Positions 18,234-27,007 of a DNA stretch of 59,467 nt are shown one piece after another; the stretch's first letter is position 1; the number at the start of each line of letters is the position of its first letter. The position numbers and the translations under genes were made by a program. Source of the DNA: a virus; the IMG/VR virus record IMGVR_UViG_3300040770_000066, positions 1-59,467 of that record, one strand, 5' to 3'. The notes beneath the pieces were generated by a model. It had not been told where the DNA came from. It worked only from the letters and a program-made list of their open reading frames with translations, and ran no database searches.

Positions 18234-20627
18234 TTATTTTTTATTAATTTTAGCTCTATCAATCTTGTTCTTTTCTTTATCATTTTCAATTTGATGGTCT
18301 AAAGCTCTGCTCTCCCTAGCTTCTTTCTTCATCTGTATGTCAGCATTAACCCCATCTCTAGCAACTTCCAATGCATCAGGTATGCCATCATTGTCCTGAT
18401 CTTTATTAGGGTCAAACCCAACAGTAAGTATAAGTTGTTTCTGAATGTCAGTTTTTCTTTTCTCTTCTTCTTTAAGAATGATATTATTTTTTTCATTTTC
18501 CCATTTTTCCTTTTCGTAAGCTCTAGCTTTTTCAGCTTCTTCAGATTTAAACTTTCTATCTGCTTCAGAGTTGGCTTGTTCTCTCTCAATTCTAGTTCCT
18601 TCAGCAACCTCAAGTATTTCACTAGCTTCTTGTATAGAATCTTGTCTAATAATTTTAAGTACATCAGAAAGTTCAATTTTTTGATTCTGCATTGCAGCAT
18701 GAGCCAAGTTTTGAATAGTTTCTCTAATACCTTCTGAGATAGAACTGTCTTCTACAAATAAACCTAAAGTACTTCCGGCTAATAAGTTTAAATCCAGGTT
18801 TAATATTTCTACAGACATATCATCTAACACATTAGTAAGTACCTGTAAGTCAGAGTTTACATAAGCTATCTTAGCTGTATCAAGTAAACCTTGAAGTACA
18901 TTCTTCTTTACACAATTATGTAATTCAAAGTAAGGTTCAAGTATATAAGAAGTTTGTACAAGATTTTGTTGGTTGTTACTTACTCTTTCAGACACTGCAG
19001 TTTCACCTAATACAGGGTCTGTAACCCCTACAGATTTACCACACTTTTGTTCTAAGTATTCAGCCAGTTCAATATACTTGTTAATATCAGAAGCTAAAGA
19101 TAAATCTAAAGTTTTAGCTACAGTATTAATATCACTTTGGTTCATACCTTCTTCATCAGGATTAAACCACATAAAAGGAGAACTCTTAAAAAAGTATTGC
19201 CACTTTTCAATATCAATTCCTGCACTTTCTGGTATAGCATTAATGTTCATTAAGATTTTCTTACCATCATCAGATGCCATAAGAAGTTCTACTCTGTACA
19301 TTACAATATTGTAGTAGTACTGATAAACCTTCATTCTATCCATTATAGAAGTAGGGTCAGAGTTCATATTATCATATACAGCTCCATAGTACGAAAGTTT
19401 GGATTGATATATGTTGTCCATATCCTTTAACTGACCCTCTACGAGCTGCATATCTTTATAAATATCCGCACCTATTTTATATCCTTCATAAGTTTGCACT
19501 ATCCATTCCCTTGAAATAGCTACATCACCAATTTCTTTATTTAACCTGTAGCTTTCATCTACTAAATACTTTTTCTGTAAAACACCATCTTGGTCAATGT
19601 AGTCTAGCCAAGCAACTTGTCTTAAACTTTTAAATTGACAATGTATTACTTTTATTCCTATCTTAGAATCAGAAGCTACCTCATCTCCAAACTGAAACAA
19701 ATTATGCTGAGCATGCATACCTGTATTCTGCAAATAGTTACTATAGACCTTATCAATTTCTACTTCTGTTAAATCAAACATAGTAACAATCTCAGCTGGA
19801 TGCATTCTAAATTCAGCTACAGCCCAATTAGCATCTTCAATAAATTCTACTTCATCAGATTTTTGAAAACTAAATCTAAGTGGATTTACTACTTTAAGAG
19901 TAGGTTTACCATTAACGATTCCTATCCAATACACTTCGTAAGCAGAAAGTAAAGCATGTTTCCAACCTGCATTTAATTTTCTTTTTACATCTTGTGCCTT
20001 AGTAACATAGTTTAGAATTTGTTGACCTTGTATTTCAGAAGGGTCTTGGTGTTCCCTTCTCATGTACTTTTTAACTTGCTCAGGAGTTTGAGCCACAGTT
20101 TCTTCTTGTATTTTCTGAAGTATTTCTTGTTTCTGTTGAGGGGTAAGTTTCCCATTAAGTTCCTCTTGGTACTGAAGTTCAATTTGTTGTTGAATAGGTT
20201 TCATTATACCTTCAATAACATATTGTCTAAGTCTAGAGGTTTCTTCTGTTTTCTTTCTATTAGTAGCTTCAGGATTAGTTGCAAGTAGCTTATAATTAAA
20301 AGGCTTCTTCATCTCCATACCTTGAAGAGCTTTTATCCTGTTAGATGAAATATCTCTATTAACCATCTTAGCTGGAAGCTCCCCTACATTGGCTCCAAAG
20401 GGACTACATACATATTCAAAATCTTTTAGGTCAAGAATATTATTATTAAGATTGTAATTTACTTGCATTCTTTTGTGCTCAGAAATACCAGCACTATTAG
20501 TATTGTGGTTTCCATTAGCCTGTACATCAAAAGAATCTATTTTTTCTCTATACCACTGAAAGTTGTTTTCTTCTCTCTGTGCCTTAGTAAGTCTTTCTGT
20601 ATCCTTTATAATTGCTCTAGTTCCCAT
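18234..20627 (-). CDS. Portal protein (crAss-like)
   Basis: 797 aa, the length class of crAss-like portals. It lies immediately after the terminase gene and before the scaffold and capsid genes, which is the standard packaging order. The central region is long and helical with several WNP- and PDEEG-type turns. The C-terminal 120 residues are highly charged coiled coil, a feature of long portal barrels. It includes GFDPNKDQDNDGIPDAL, which resembles a calcium-binding DxDxDG loop. The portal forms the dodecameric DNA channel at one vertex. Identification rests on position, length and general resemblance. Confidence 0.8.
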   Translation of the reverse strand: MGTRAIIKDTERLTKAQREENNFQWYREKIDSFDVQANGNHNTNSAGISEHKRMQVNYNLNNNILDLKDFEYVCSPFGANVGELPAKMVNRDISSNRIKALQGMEMKKPFNYKLLATNPEATNRKKTEETSRLRQYVIEGIMKPIQQQIELQYQEELNGKLTPQQKQEILQKIQEETVAQTPEQVKKYMRREHQDPSEIQGQQILNYVTKAQDVKRKLNAGWKHALLSAYEVYWIGIVNGKPTLKVVNPLRFSFQKSDEVEFIEDANWAVAEFRMHPAEIVTMFDLTEVEIDKVYSNYLQNTGMHAQHNLFQFGDEVASDSKIGIKVIHCQFKSLRQVAWLDYIDQDGVLQKKYLVDESYRLNKEIGDVAISREWIVQTYEGYKIGADIYKDMQLVEGQLKDMDNIYQSKLSYYGAVYDNMNSDPTSIMDRMKVYQYYYNIVMYRVELLMASDDGKKILMNINAIPESAGIDIEKWQYFFKSSPFMWFNPDEEGMNQSDINTVAKTLDLSLASDINKYIELAEYLEQKCGKSVGVTDPVLGETAVSERVSNNQQNLVQTSYILEPYFELHNCVKKNVLQGLLDTAKIAYVNSDLQVLTNVLDDMSVEILNLDLNLLAGSTLGLFVEDSSISEGIRETIQNLAHAAMQNQKIELSDVLKIIRQDSIQEASEILEVAEGTRIEREQANSEADRKFKSEEAEKARAYEKEKWENEKNNIILKEEEKRKTDIQKQLILTVGFDPNKDQDNDGIPDALEVARDGVNADIQMKKEARESRALDHQIENDKEKNKIDRAKINKK

Positions 20628-20647
20628 TTACTAATATTAAGTGTTTA

Positions 20648-20655
20648 CAAAAATA
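20648..20655 (-). promoter_or_regulatory. Possible TAnnTTTG box before the portal gene
   Basis: The minus strand reads TATTTTTG 21 nt before the portal start at 20627, in the short gap after the terminase stop at 20661. It matches the -7 consensus but lies in AT-rich sequence, so chance is possible. Confidence 0.35.
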
Positions 20656-20660
20656 GTAAT

Positions 20661-22883
20661 TTAATTTAATCTATTATTCAAATTACCACTATTATTTTTA
20701 CCATGCATTCTAGACATCATTTCAACTAACTTTTTACCTTTGTTAGAAACAGGCTTAGCTTTCTCTTCATATACTTTAGTTAAAGCATCTTCTTCTTCTT
20801 GAAACATAACTTGCATTAAAGCCATCACCCTATCAAAGTTACCTTTTCTATTATAAGCTATGAGTTCTTCTAGTAGTCCTGGAGAGTAGATTCTATCTAT
20901 AGTTCTAACAGGGTCATCATTCTCATCAAAATCAATTACTTCTAATAACCAGTCTTTAATATATTTTTCACCAGCATCTTTCAATTTATCAATCATGTGA
21001 CAGCCATACACTCTGGCTACCTTACTATTTTTTACATTTTTACTAATTACAGCATCAGGTTGATAAGCTAGAAAGTGTAACTGTTTTCTTCTTCTAAAAT
21101 AACTCTTAACATGAGTTACATCATTCTCATGCATGACTTTAGTATTATAAAGTTCAGCAAAAAGTCTTGCAATGTAGTTAACATCATCAGCTTCATTAGG
21201 TCTTCCCGTGTATTCAGCTACTATAATTCTTTTAGTTCTATGCCCTATGATTACACTTTTGTACACAATAATAGCTGCAAGAGATGTACCTCTGTCTTGT
21301 CTATATGGGTCATACCCTATTTTATAGGCTCCAGGTGCAGGTGTATCTGCAGGATATTCATAAATTATTGGACAACCTGCTAATGAAGTATTTTCAGGCA
21401 TTCTTCTATGGATAGCGTTATCAGTTCCATCTAAGATAGGGTCTGCTTTAACTTTCTTAGTCTCATAGTCATAATAAAGTTTTACAGGTGTACCTTTAGT
21501 TAAATGTAGGCCTTTAGATAAAGTGATATCTAATTGCCTTTTTAATTCTAGTACAGGAAAGTTATTAGTGGACACCATTCCAAATGCTTCAAAAGGACCA
21601 AAAGGTTTTTCCTGCATTCTACTTTGCATGTCAGAACTAGTGGCACCATTATCCTTTCTAGTTTTTCTAACTTTTAACTCCGCTTCTTTAGCGGATACAA
21701 TACCAGAGTTTCCTTGGTTATCATAGTGGCCGGGCATGTTCCAAGTAATAGGATGAAAGAATCCACACTTAGTATCTTCACTATCTTCATCCCATACATT
21801 CTGAAATGGCATTAATCCAAATCTTAATGGACTACCATGCATCTCTGCATAATCAGCAGTACCACCACCCATATCTCCAGATGTACCAAATATTGTAATA
21901 AGACCTGTCTTAACATCTCCATCCATTACACAATCCTCAGAAGCTTTATAACTATCCTTGAGCAAACCTGGAGGTCCAAATGAACCAGCTTCTTCAAAAA
22001 TTAAATCATAAGCATCCTTACCCCTTGCAGCATCAGGATTATCTGAGAATGTAAGTGACATAATCTCTGACATAAATCCTACCTCTACAGGGACTCCGTT
22101 TCGAGTCTCTAATGTTGATGCTCTAAAGTGCCCTTTGGAAGCTTGGTTTATAACATCTCTAGGATATACCCACGGAGTATGCTGAGTTATAAAGTTTAAG
22201 TAATTGTTTGCCATAGTAAAGATACCTTTTGGATATAGGTACTTCTTATCTTCTGCAGCAAATATGGAAAGCTTATCAGGTCTAGTTAAATAATTATTAA
22301 CTCCAATAGATGCATTCTTAAAAGAGTATCCCTTTCTTCTTGCTTTACCTACAATTAAATTATACCCACCATAAAGGTAATCTACTTCAATTCTTACTTC
22401 TAAATGAAGAGAATCAAATACCTTTTTCATTTCTAGAGCTTGCTCTAAATCAGGAAGATTATAAATCTCATCAGCTTCTTCAGCTGTAATAAGACCTGAA
22501 TCTAATATACCATTTCTAGCTATTTCCCTTGACCAATAATAATTGTAATCTCCATCCCAAAAATCAGGGAATTCTTTTTTCTTACTACCCTTAAGTACTC
22601 TTTTTCTTTTGATAGCATTAGTACCTGTTTCATCTTCTTCTGTCTTCATTATGGGACAAAAGTTTAGATAAAAATAATGGTCCCCGGTTATTCTAGAACC
22701 ACCTACAGTATAACCATACCTACATCTTCTACGTTGTTCCTGCCAATAGTTAAACCAATCAGGACTTCCTTCAGGGTCTGCACAATAGTAGCCATACTTC
22801 TTAAAATTCAAAGCTTCTTCTCTAAAAGCTTGTGAATTTATCCATATACCATCAGGATTCCTTATTGAATTTACTACACTCAT
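20661..22883 (-). CDS. terL: Terminase large subunit
   Basis: 740 aa. The ATPase domain has a P-loop-like VGKARRKGYSFK near residue 181 and the Walker B/catalytic glutamate DLIFEEAG near residue 293. The C-terminal nuclease half includes IGYDPYRQDRGTSLAAI, which supplies an active-site aspartate, and further acidic residues near VAEYTGRPNEADD. The arginine-rich P-loop variant and the long N-terminal extension (WFNYWQEQRRRCRYGYTVGG) are typical of crAss-like terminases. The motor pumps DNA into the prohead through the portal encoded next to it. No small terminase subunit is identified; a neighbour such as 23108-23677 could serve. Confidence 0.88.
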   Translation of the reverse strand: MSVVNSIRNPDGIWINSQAFREEALNFKKYGYYCADPEGSPDWFNYWQEQRRRCRYGYTVGGSRITGDHYFYLNFCPIMKTEEDETGTNAIKRKRVLKGSKKKEFPDFWDGDYNYYWSREIARNGILDSGLITAEEADEIYNLPDLEQALEMKKVFDSLHLEVRIEVDYLYGGYNLIVGKARRKGYSFKNASIGVNNYLTRPDKLSIFAAEDKKYLYPKGIFTMANNYLNFITQHTPWVYPRDVINQASKGHFRASTLETRNGVPVEVGFMSEIMSLTFSDNPDAARGKDAYDLIFEEAGSFGPPGLLKDSYKASEDCVMDGDVKTGLITIFGTSGDMGGGTADYAEMHGSPLRFGLMPFQNVWDEDSEDTKCGFFHPITWNMPGHYDNQGNSGIVSAKEAELKVRKTRKDNGATSSDMQSRMQEKPFGPFEAFGMVSTNNFPVLELKRQLDITLSKGLHLTKGTPVKLYYDYETKKVKADPILDGTDNAIHRRMPENTSLAGCPIIYEYPADTPAPGAYKIGYDPYRQDRGTSLAAIIVYKSVIIGHRTKRIIVAEYTGRPNEADDVNYIARLFAELYNTKVMHENDVTHVKSYFRRRKQLHFLAYQPDAVISKNVKNSKVARVYGCHMIDKLKDAGEKYIKDWLLEVIDFDENDDPVRTIDRIYSPGLLEELIAYNRKGNFDRVMALMQVMFQEEEDALTKVYEEKAKPVSNKGKKLVEMMSRMHGKNNSGNLNNRLN

Positions 22884-22886
22884 ATT

Positions 22887-23105
22887 TTATAATATATACA
22901 TTTGTCCTGCAACACTATGTTTTACTTCTTCCCATTCCCACTCTTCTAATTTTCTAGGTACAAATAAAATATCTATGCTCATTCCTCTAACTCTTTCTAA
23001 GTTTTCTAAATCATCCATAGTAAGAATAACTATAGTATGAAATTCTCCTCTTAAGTGTTTACTAGTAACTTTAGTTGTTCTTGGATTATGTTCTATTAGT
23101 GTCAT
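22887..23105 (-). CDS. Hypothetical protein
   Basis: 72 aa, placed 3 nt before terL on the same transcript. It has a small alternating strand/helix pattern (EFHTIVILTMDDLENLERVR) and a tryptophan-rich end (LEEWEWEEV). No family recognised. The tight spacing to terL suggests a packaging-time role but nothing in the sequence proves it. Confidence 0.6.
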   Translation of the reverse strand: MTLIEHNPRTTKVTSKHLRGEFHTIVILTMDDLENLERVRGMSIDILFVPRKLEEWEWEEVKHSVAGQMYIL

Positions 23106-23107
23106 AT

Positions 23108-23677
23108 TTACAATGTATCAGGATTAGCAAAAACACTTACAGTTTTTTGTCCTTTAACTTTTACACTCTCAAATATCTCATTGTTTACTTTCTCTTCAAG
23201 TAAAGTAAGATTTTGTAGTACTCTCTCAGTATCATTCAAAGCAGATGTAATATCTTTAGGTTTAAGTAAAGGATTACCTGTCTTGATATTTACTGCATCT
23301 AAGTCAAATGTATTAAAGAAATTCTGCAGCCTAAGAGCTGCTTTTTTAACTGACATATAGTAGTTATAAGTAGCAGAAGCATTGGCTTGAAAATCTTGAA
23401 GCACAGCAATTCCTTTAAGTACCAACTCGTCAGGCACATAGTTATCATGTTTCATAATGTCCACATTAAGCCTTTGTCTTCTTTCATCTTCAGGGTATCC
23501 TTTATAAGGATTTGTCTTATTAACAGATACCATAAACTCAATATAAGTAAACTCCTCCATAGCAACGAATTTACCTGGATTGACATCTCTTTCCCATATT
23601 TCAGTAAAAGGAGACATGAGAAGAGTTTCTATATTAGGTTTAACTATTTTGTTTTCTAATGTGAATAATAGACTCAT
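23108..23677 (-). CDS. Hypothetical helical protein upstream of terL
   Basis: 189 aa, mainly helical and charged, with a segment KDITSALNDTERVLQNLTLL, then EEKVNNEIFESVKVKG, of coiled-coil type. It is two genes before terL, 2 nt from its downstream neighbour, so a small terminase role is conceivable. There is no clear helix-turn-helix. I treat the function as unknown. Confidence 0.6.
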   Translation of the reverse strand: MSLLFTLENKIVKPNIETLLMSPFTEIWERDVNPGKFVAMEEFTYIEFMVSVNKTNPYKGYPEDERRQRLNVDIMKHDNYVPDELVLKGIAVLQDFQANASATYNYYMSVKKAALRLQNFFNTFDLDAVNIKTGNPLLKPKDITSALNDTERVLQNLTLLEEKVNNEIFESVKVKGQKTVSVFANPDTL

Positions 23678-23681
23678 AAAT

Positions 23682-24257
23682 TTAAGCTTTAAAGATTGCT
23701 ACACTTCTATTTAACCAACCTTTAATGAATTTCTTCATCTTAATGTTAGCTCTTACTATGTTGTTATAAGTAGTGTTTCTAGCATTGTACAAACACTCTT
23801 CAGTAACAAACTTCATCTTTTCCCTAGTCATAGGTCCAATTAATCCATCTTGAGGTACTCCGGCACAACCTTGCATAAGCTTTATTGCCCTCATATTCCC
23901 CATATTGTAAGCAATATCAAAATACATAAGACGAGATTCAACAGGCAGTATAAAAGCATTAATAGCCCTGTAGTACTTTGTGTAAGCAAGAGCTGCAGCT
24001 TCTTCATAAGTTGTATCTTTAAAGTCATCAAAGTTTTTAAACATTCCACTATTATGATTATAAGCTATACCCCATAAAGTCCAGCCACCAGTGTCTCCAG
24101 CTACATTATGTAATTGACCACCTTTACTAATATCTCTTACACCTTCCCATACTAAGGTCTTGTTAAAGATTTCTTTTTTAAATAATTCAAATTCCTTTGC
24201 TACTGTAGAATTAACTTTTGCCAATCTTACATAGTCTTCTATCATTACTTTTCCCAT
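23682..24257 (-). CDS. Endolysin, GH108-type lysozyme with peptidoglycan-binding end
   Basis: 191 aa. The N-terminal half shows VWEGVRD with catalytic-type E38, then AGDTGGWTLWGIAYN, the signature of glycosyl hydrolase family 108 lysozymes (zliS-like). MYFDIAYNMG follows in the helical core, and the C-terminal part contains the short peptidoglycan-binding pattern DGLIGPMTREKM. It cleaves the glycan strand of peptidoglycan at lysis. No signal peptide is seen, so export would need a holin or other route. Candidate holin-like genes lie at 5065-5295 and 4799-5062, well downstream. Confidence 0.85.
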   Translation of the reverse strand: MGKVMIEDYVRLAKVNSTVAKEFELFKKEIFNKTLVWEGVRDISKGGQLHNVAGDTGGWTLWGIAYNHNSGMFKNFDDFKDTTYEEAAALAYTKYYRAINAFILPVESRLMYFDIAYNMGNMRAIKLMQGCAGVPQDGLIGPMTREKMKFVTEECLYNARNTTYNNIVRANIKMKKFIKGWLNRSVAIFKA

Positions 24258-24260
24258 AAT

Positions 24261-24482
24261 TTAAAAATTTTTAATTCTTTCTTTTAGTATTTTAAAATAA
24301 CTAATCATAATGTACCTCTGATGTCTAAGTCTTTCACTTTCATTTATTTCTAGCCCTTTAAAAATAGGACTTGAATTTATAAAAGTATTTAAAGCATCAA
24401 CTTTAATACCTAACTCATTTGCTTCCTCAATAACTCTTTGTTGGTGAGGTAACTCACTTGTAATTTCAATTTTATATTCCAT
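24261..24482 (-). CDS. Small conserved phage protein
   Basis: 73 aa, two helices. The C-terminal half (ESERLRHQRYIMISYFKILK) follows the pattern of a small helical protein common in Bacteroidota and other phages, in which a short acidic loop precedes a long helix ending in an arginine. It lies 3 nt from the lysozyme gene. Function unknown. Confidence 0.65.
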   Translation of the reverse strand: MEYKIEITSELPHQQRVIEEANELGIKVDALNTFINSSPIFKGLEINESERLRHQRYIMISYFKILKERIKNF

Positions 24483-24483
24483 A

Positions 24484-24696
24484 CTACTTTCTTTTATTTT
24501 TCTTAGGTATTAAATGTGACATAGGATTTCTATGTTTCTTTTTATCTGTATCTTGTTTCTTATCTGGACCCTCAACATAAGATTGTTCATCTTCTTCAAC
24601 TTTACCGAAAAAAGCTTGTCTCTCTAACTCTCTCATAAAATTTCTTTCTTCTCCATCAAGAAAAGATTGGTCAGCAAGTATATTATTCTTTTGCAT
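24484..24696 (-). CDS. Hypothetical charged protein
   Basis: 70 aa, very hydrophilic, with a lysine-rich C-terminus (KKQDTDKKKHRNPMSHLIPK). It is probably disordered. It is spaced by 1 nt from each neighbour, so it is part of the late left operon. No family recognised. Confidence 0.6.
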   Translation of the reverse strand: MQKNNILADQSFLDGEERNFMRELERQAFFGKVEEDEQSYVEGPDKKQDTDKKKHRNPMSHLIPKKNKRK

Positions 24697-24697
24697 A

Positions 24698-25000
24698 CTA
24701 TCTAGTTTTAATTCCTTCTATTGTTAATATATCTTTACTACCATCTTTGTAAGTAATATCAATAGTTTTAAAAACTCTTTGGTTACCTTGAATGTGATTA
24801 GGAATTTCTCCTGCATCAAACCTTACTTTAAGTAGTCTAGTATTAGGGTCATACTTTACTTTAGTACATCCACAACTGGCTCTTACCTCTGTTACTTCAG
24901 GTATTCTAATTGTACCTTGAAATTCAAAATCCCTAGAACCATTTCTTTTAATTGTCCCAAAGTCTACTTTTTTACTCTGCCAATAGTCTGTCATAATCAT
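24698..25000 (-). CDS. DUF1573-like beta protein
   Basis: 100 aa. The pattern VDFGTIKRNG, then FEFQGT, then VTEVRASCGCTKVKYDP is the hallmark of DUF1573 domains (Ig-like fold, SCGCT motif) usually found in secreted Bacteroidota proteins. Here there is no signal peptide. Starts at 25000 and 24994 are both possible; the gene overlaps the previous one by 29 nt. Role unknown. An Ig-like virion decoration is one possibility. Confidence 0.7.
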   Translation of the reverse strand: MIMTDYWQSKKVDFGTIKRNGSRDFEFQGTIRIPEVTEVRASCGCTKVKYDPNTRLLKVRFDAGEIPNHIQGNQRVFKTIDITYKDGSKDILTIEGIKTR

Positions 25001-25292
25001 TAATTTTTAAATTGATTTGAAATATTTTCCACTCTTTTTTATTCATCATTTTAGGGTAACACTCCCCAACACAAGCTTTATTTGCCATTTGTAATGCAGT
25101 AGTATCACAACCACATTTGATACAACTTCCTTCAAGATAACAATCTAAGTTCATTACAGAGATTCTCCATTGTATCTGTTCAAAGATATGGTTTCTTATT
25201 AAGAACTGAAGCTTTACGTTATAAAAAAGTTTATACCTGTATTTCCCTATTATGTAAGCAAGCACATCATTGGGAGTTCTTTTGTGTTTCAT
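24972..25292 (-). CDS. Hypothetical zinc-ribbon-like protein
   Basis: 106 aa. A central cysteine cluster (CYLEGSCIKCGCDTTALQM, then ACVGECYP) could bind one or two metal ions. The N-terminal half is basic and helical (KYRYKLFYNVKLQF). It overlaps both neighbours (4 nt with the gene before, 29 nt with the gene after). I have seen this general cysteine pattern in Bacteroidota phage proteins but know no function. Confidence 0.6.
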   Translation of the reverse strand: MKHKRTPNDVLAYIIGKYRYKLFYNVKLQFLIRNHIFEQIQWRISVMNLDCYLEGSCIKCGCDTTALQMANKACVGECYPKMMNKKEWKIFQINLKINDYDRLLAE

Positions 25293-25579
25293 CTTTCTTT
25301 AGGTTTTACTGTATATGTTTTACCCCCCATAGTATTGTCCACAGCTTCCCATTCAGGGTTTACCTCAACTTGACGGCCTGAGTACTCTACAGAGAATTGT
25401 TCTTCTATAAAACCTATATCTTTATAGTAGTATTTGAGAAAATCTTTATTAGTAAGGTATTGCCCTTCTTTAAATACCGGCATGTCAACATAACCATTGT
25501 TACAACAAGTTTGGATGTGCATTACCATTCCATTAGAATTATGACAACTACAAGTACATCTAATTTTATATGTCTCCAT
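25289..25579 (-). CDS. Hypothetical cysteine-rich protein
   Basis: 96 aa. The N-terminus has CTCSCH followed 14 residues later by CC, resembling a compact zinc finger (residues 8-27). The rest is acidic and strand-rich with a tryptophan (VNPEWEAVD). Start overlaps the upstream stop by 14 nt and its end overlaps the next start by 4 nt, indicating coupled translation. Confidence 0.6.
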   Translation of the reverse strand: METYKIRCTCSCHNSNGMVMHIQTCCNNGYVDMPVFKEGQYLTNKDFLKYYYKDIGFIEEQFSVEYSGRQVEVNPEWEAVDNTMGGKTYTVKPKER

Positions 25580-25880
25580 GTTTTTTTAAGTATTTATCAA
25601 TTATTGCTTTCTTTTCAAAGTAAGTTTTAGCGGACAGAGTTAAACTCTTGAATTGTTCTTCCATTCTAATAAGCACAAACTTTATCCTATTAGGATAAGT
25701 AAGAAATGTACCAAAAAACTTAAGCCTTATAGTCTTTAATTCCCCACTTTCCATTTCTTTTCTTACAAATAAGAAAGGAGTATTACAACATAGTTTCATA
25801 TCCTCTAAACTAATACCAGGATATAAATGCTTGTTAAGTTCATAAAACTCTTCTACTAATTCTTGATTACTTATTATCAT
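25566..25880 (-). CDS. Hypothetical protein
   Basis: 104 aa, basic, helical ends with a central strand pair (TIRLKFFGTFLTYPNRIKFV). It overlaps both neighbours by 14 nt. No motif recognised. Position in the first-transcribed part of the left operon suggests a regulatory or late-onset function rather than a virion part; this is a guess. Confidence 0.6.
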   Translation of the reverse strand: MIISNQELVEEFYELNKHLYPGISLEDMKLCCNTPFLFVRKEMESGELKTIRLKFFGTFLTYPNRIKFVLIRMEEQFKSLTLSAKTYFEKKAIIDKYLKKHGDI

Positions 25881-26079
25881 TTATAAATTGTTTTATATCT
25901 AATTTATTTGCATCTACTATCTTTATATCTTGTTTAGTTTCCCCTAATAAATAAGGCTTATCCCCATTTTTACTAGAGTCATAAAGGAGTATTCCTTTTT
26001 CTACAGCAAAAGTAATAAGATTTTCTAAAGTTGTATCACTACCAAAATCAGGTGTAGATGTTATGTCGTATATTATCAT
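25867..26079 (-). CDS. Hypothetical protein
   Basis: 70 aa, small alpha/beta protein (MIIYDITSTPDF at the start, ILLYDSSKNGDKPYLLG in the middle). It is embedded between two genes with 14-nt and 4-nt overlaps. Nothing identifies its function. Confidence 0.6.
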   Translation of the reverse strand: MIIYDITSTPDFGSDTTLENLITFAVEKGILLYDSSKNGDKPYLLGETKQDIKIVDANKLDIKQFINDNK

Positions 26080-26426
26080 TTCTTTATGATTTTAAATTGA
26101 TAAAATTGTTGATTTTCTTCAGGAAATAGATAAGTGAGTATACTAAGATTACCATCTAGGTTTTCTTTAATGGCCCCCTTATTCTTAAGGTTAGTCAAGT
26201 GATTAGATAAGCCACCATCAGACATCTTAAGACCTGTCTTAACTTCTTTTCTAAAGGTAGTTCCGAATCTATCTTTCTGTGCTAACTCACCCTTTAAAGC
26301 CATAAAAGCAGCCAATACTTCAACTTCTTTAGGAGTTAAATTTACTGGTAAAAAGGGATTAATAATATTTAAATGTGATATGTTATAATCAATTTCACTC
26401 AAATCTTCTATAGCTCTTTGTATCAT
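26076..26426 (-). CDS. Winged helix-turn-helix protein, probable transcription regulator
   Basis: 116 aa. Residues 32-90 read LTPKEVEVLAAFMALKG, then a recognition-helix segment GGLSNHLTNLKNKGAIKEN, the typical marR/wHTH spacing of helix, turn and wing. The C-terminal YLFPEENQQFYQFKI resembles the dimerisation end of small phage regulators. It probably binds DNA to switch late transcription, as it lies near the promoter-proximal end of the minus operon. The target site is not known. Confidence 0.65.
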   Translation of the reverse strand: MIQRAIEDLSEIDYNISHLNIINPFLPVNLTPKEVEVLAAFMALKGELAQKDRFGTTFRKEVKTGLKMSDGGLSNHLTNLKNKGAIKENLDGNLSILTYLFPEENQQFYQFKIIKK

Positions 26427-26689
26427 TATATCTTTTTTAAAGGTTGAACATTACCTAGAGCATCTATAACGTATCTTCCCTCAAAAGGATACTTTAGTTT
26501 AGCTACTTCTATATCAGCTTGCTTATCATCTTCAGTGTAGTCTCTACCTTCTGCCCTAGCTTGCTTTTTCATTTCACACCAATAGTCAGTAAGTAACTCT
26601 CTCCTACCCTTATAAGTATTCCCAGAAGGTTCTGCAAAATTATCACTAGTGTTTACTGGCATTACTATTTTTTCATTACTCTCTTCCAT
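26426..26689 (-). CDS. Hypothetical protein
   Basis: 87 aa, hydrophilic, helix-rich in the middle (DYWCEMKKQARAEGRDYTED) with a small strand end (GRYVIDALGNVQPLKKI). Shares one base with the wHTH gene that follows and overlaps the 58-aa gene before it by 14 nt. Function unknown. Confidence 0.6.
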   Translation of the reverse strand: MEESNEKIVMPVNTSDNFAEPSGNTYKGRRELLTDYWCEMKKQARAEGRDYTEDDKQADIEVAKLKYPFEGRYVIDALGNVQPLKKI

Positions 26690-26852
26690 TTTTTAATTTT
26701 TTAACAATTACTATTTCTTTTTCTTTAACTTGACCAAGTATACCTTTACCTGGATTCTCTTTAATCTCAACAGCTTTTACGGCTTCAATAAACTCTTCCA
26801 TACTAGAGAACCTTGCACTATGTTTTTTATTACTATGGTGGAAATTTTTCAT
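26676..26852 (-). CDS. Small basic protein (58 aa)
   Basis: Reading from the ATG at 26852 gives MKNFHHSNKKHSARFSSMEE and ends VKKLKNGRE. The frame is uninterrupted and its end overlaps the next start by 14 nt, the same overlap style as other genes here. A TAnnTTTG box lies 23 nt upstream, so it appears to lead a transcript. Basic and short; may bind nucleic acid. No family known. Confidence 0.6.
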   Translation of the reverse strand: MKNFHHSNKKHSARFSSMEEFIEAVKAVEIKENPGKGILGQVKEKEIVIVKKLKNGRE

Positions 26853-26875
26853 ATACCTTAAAGATTAATCTGAAG

Positions 26876-26883
26876 CAAAGTTA
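26876..26883 (-). promoter_or_regulatory. TAnnTTTG promoter box
   Basis: The minus strand reads TAACTTTG 23 nt before the start at 26852 and would drive the small-gene and lysozyme/terminase run. Confidence 0.5.
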
Positions 26884-26939
26884 AGAATAATATTTAAAGA
26901 AAAGCTATTATGAAAAATAAAATTTTATCTACAAAAGAA

Positions 26940-26971
26940 AACCCTAGACTACTGGCGAGATAGCTAGGGTT
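26940..26971 (-). terminator. Hairpin between first and second minus-strand genes
   Basis: AACCCTAG at 26940 pairs perfectly with CTAGGGTT at 26964, with a 16-nt loop. It lies 37 nt after the stop of the gene at 27008-27370, so it may end that transcript. No strong T tract follows, so attenuation or processing is also possible. Confidence 0.45.
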
Positions 26972-27007
26972 ATACAATAAGACATTTTGTATGTGAGAAC
27001 TACAAAG

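Noticed and set aside
18435-18737. Phenylalanine-rich plus-strand ORF inside the portal gene
   Set aside because: It is the reverse complement of the lysine- and glutamate-rich coiled coil of the portal C-terminus, which always gives such Phe/Ser/Leu-rich frames.
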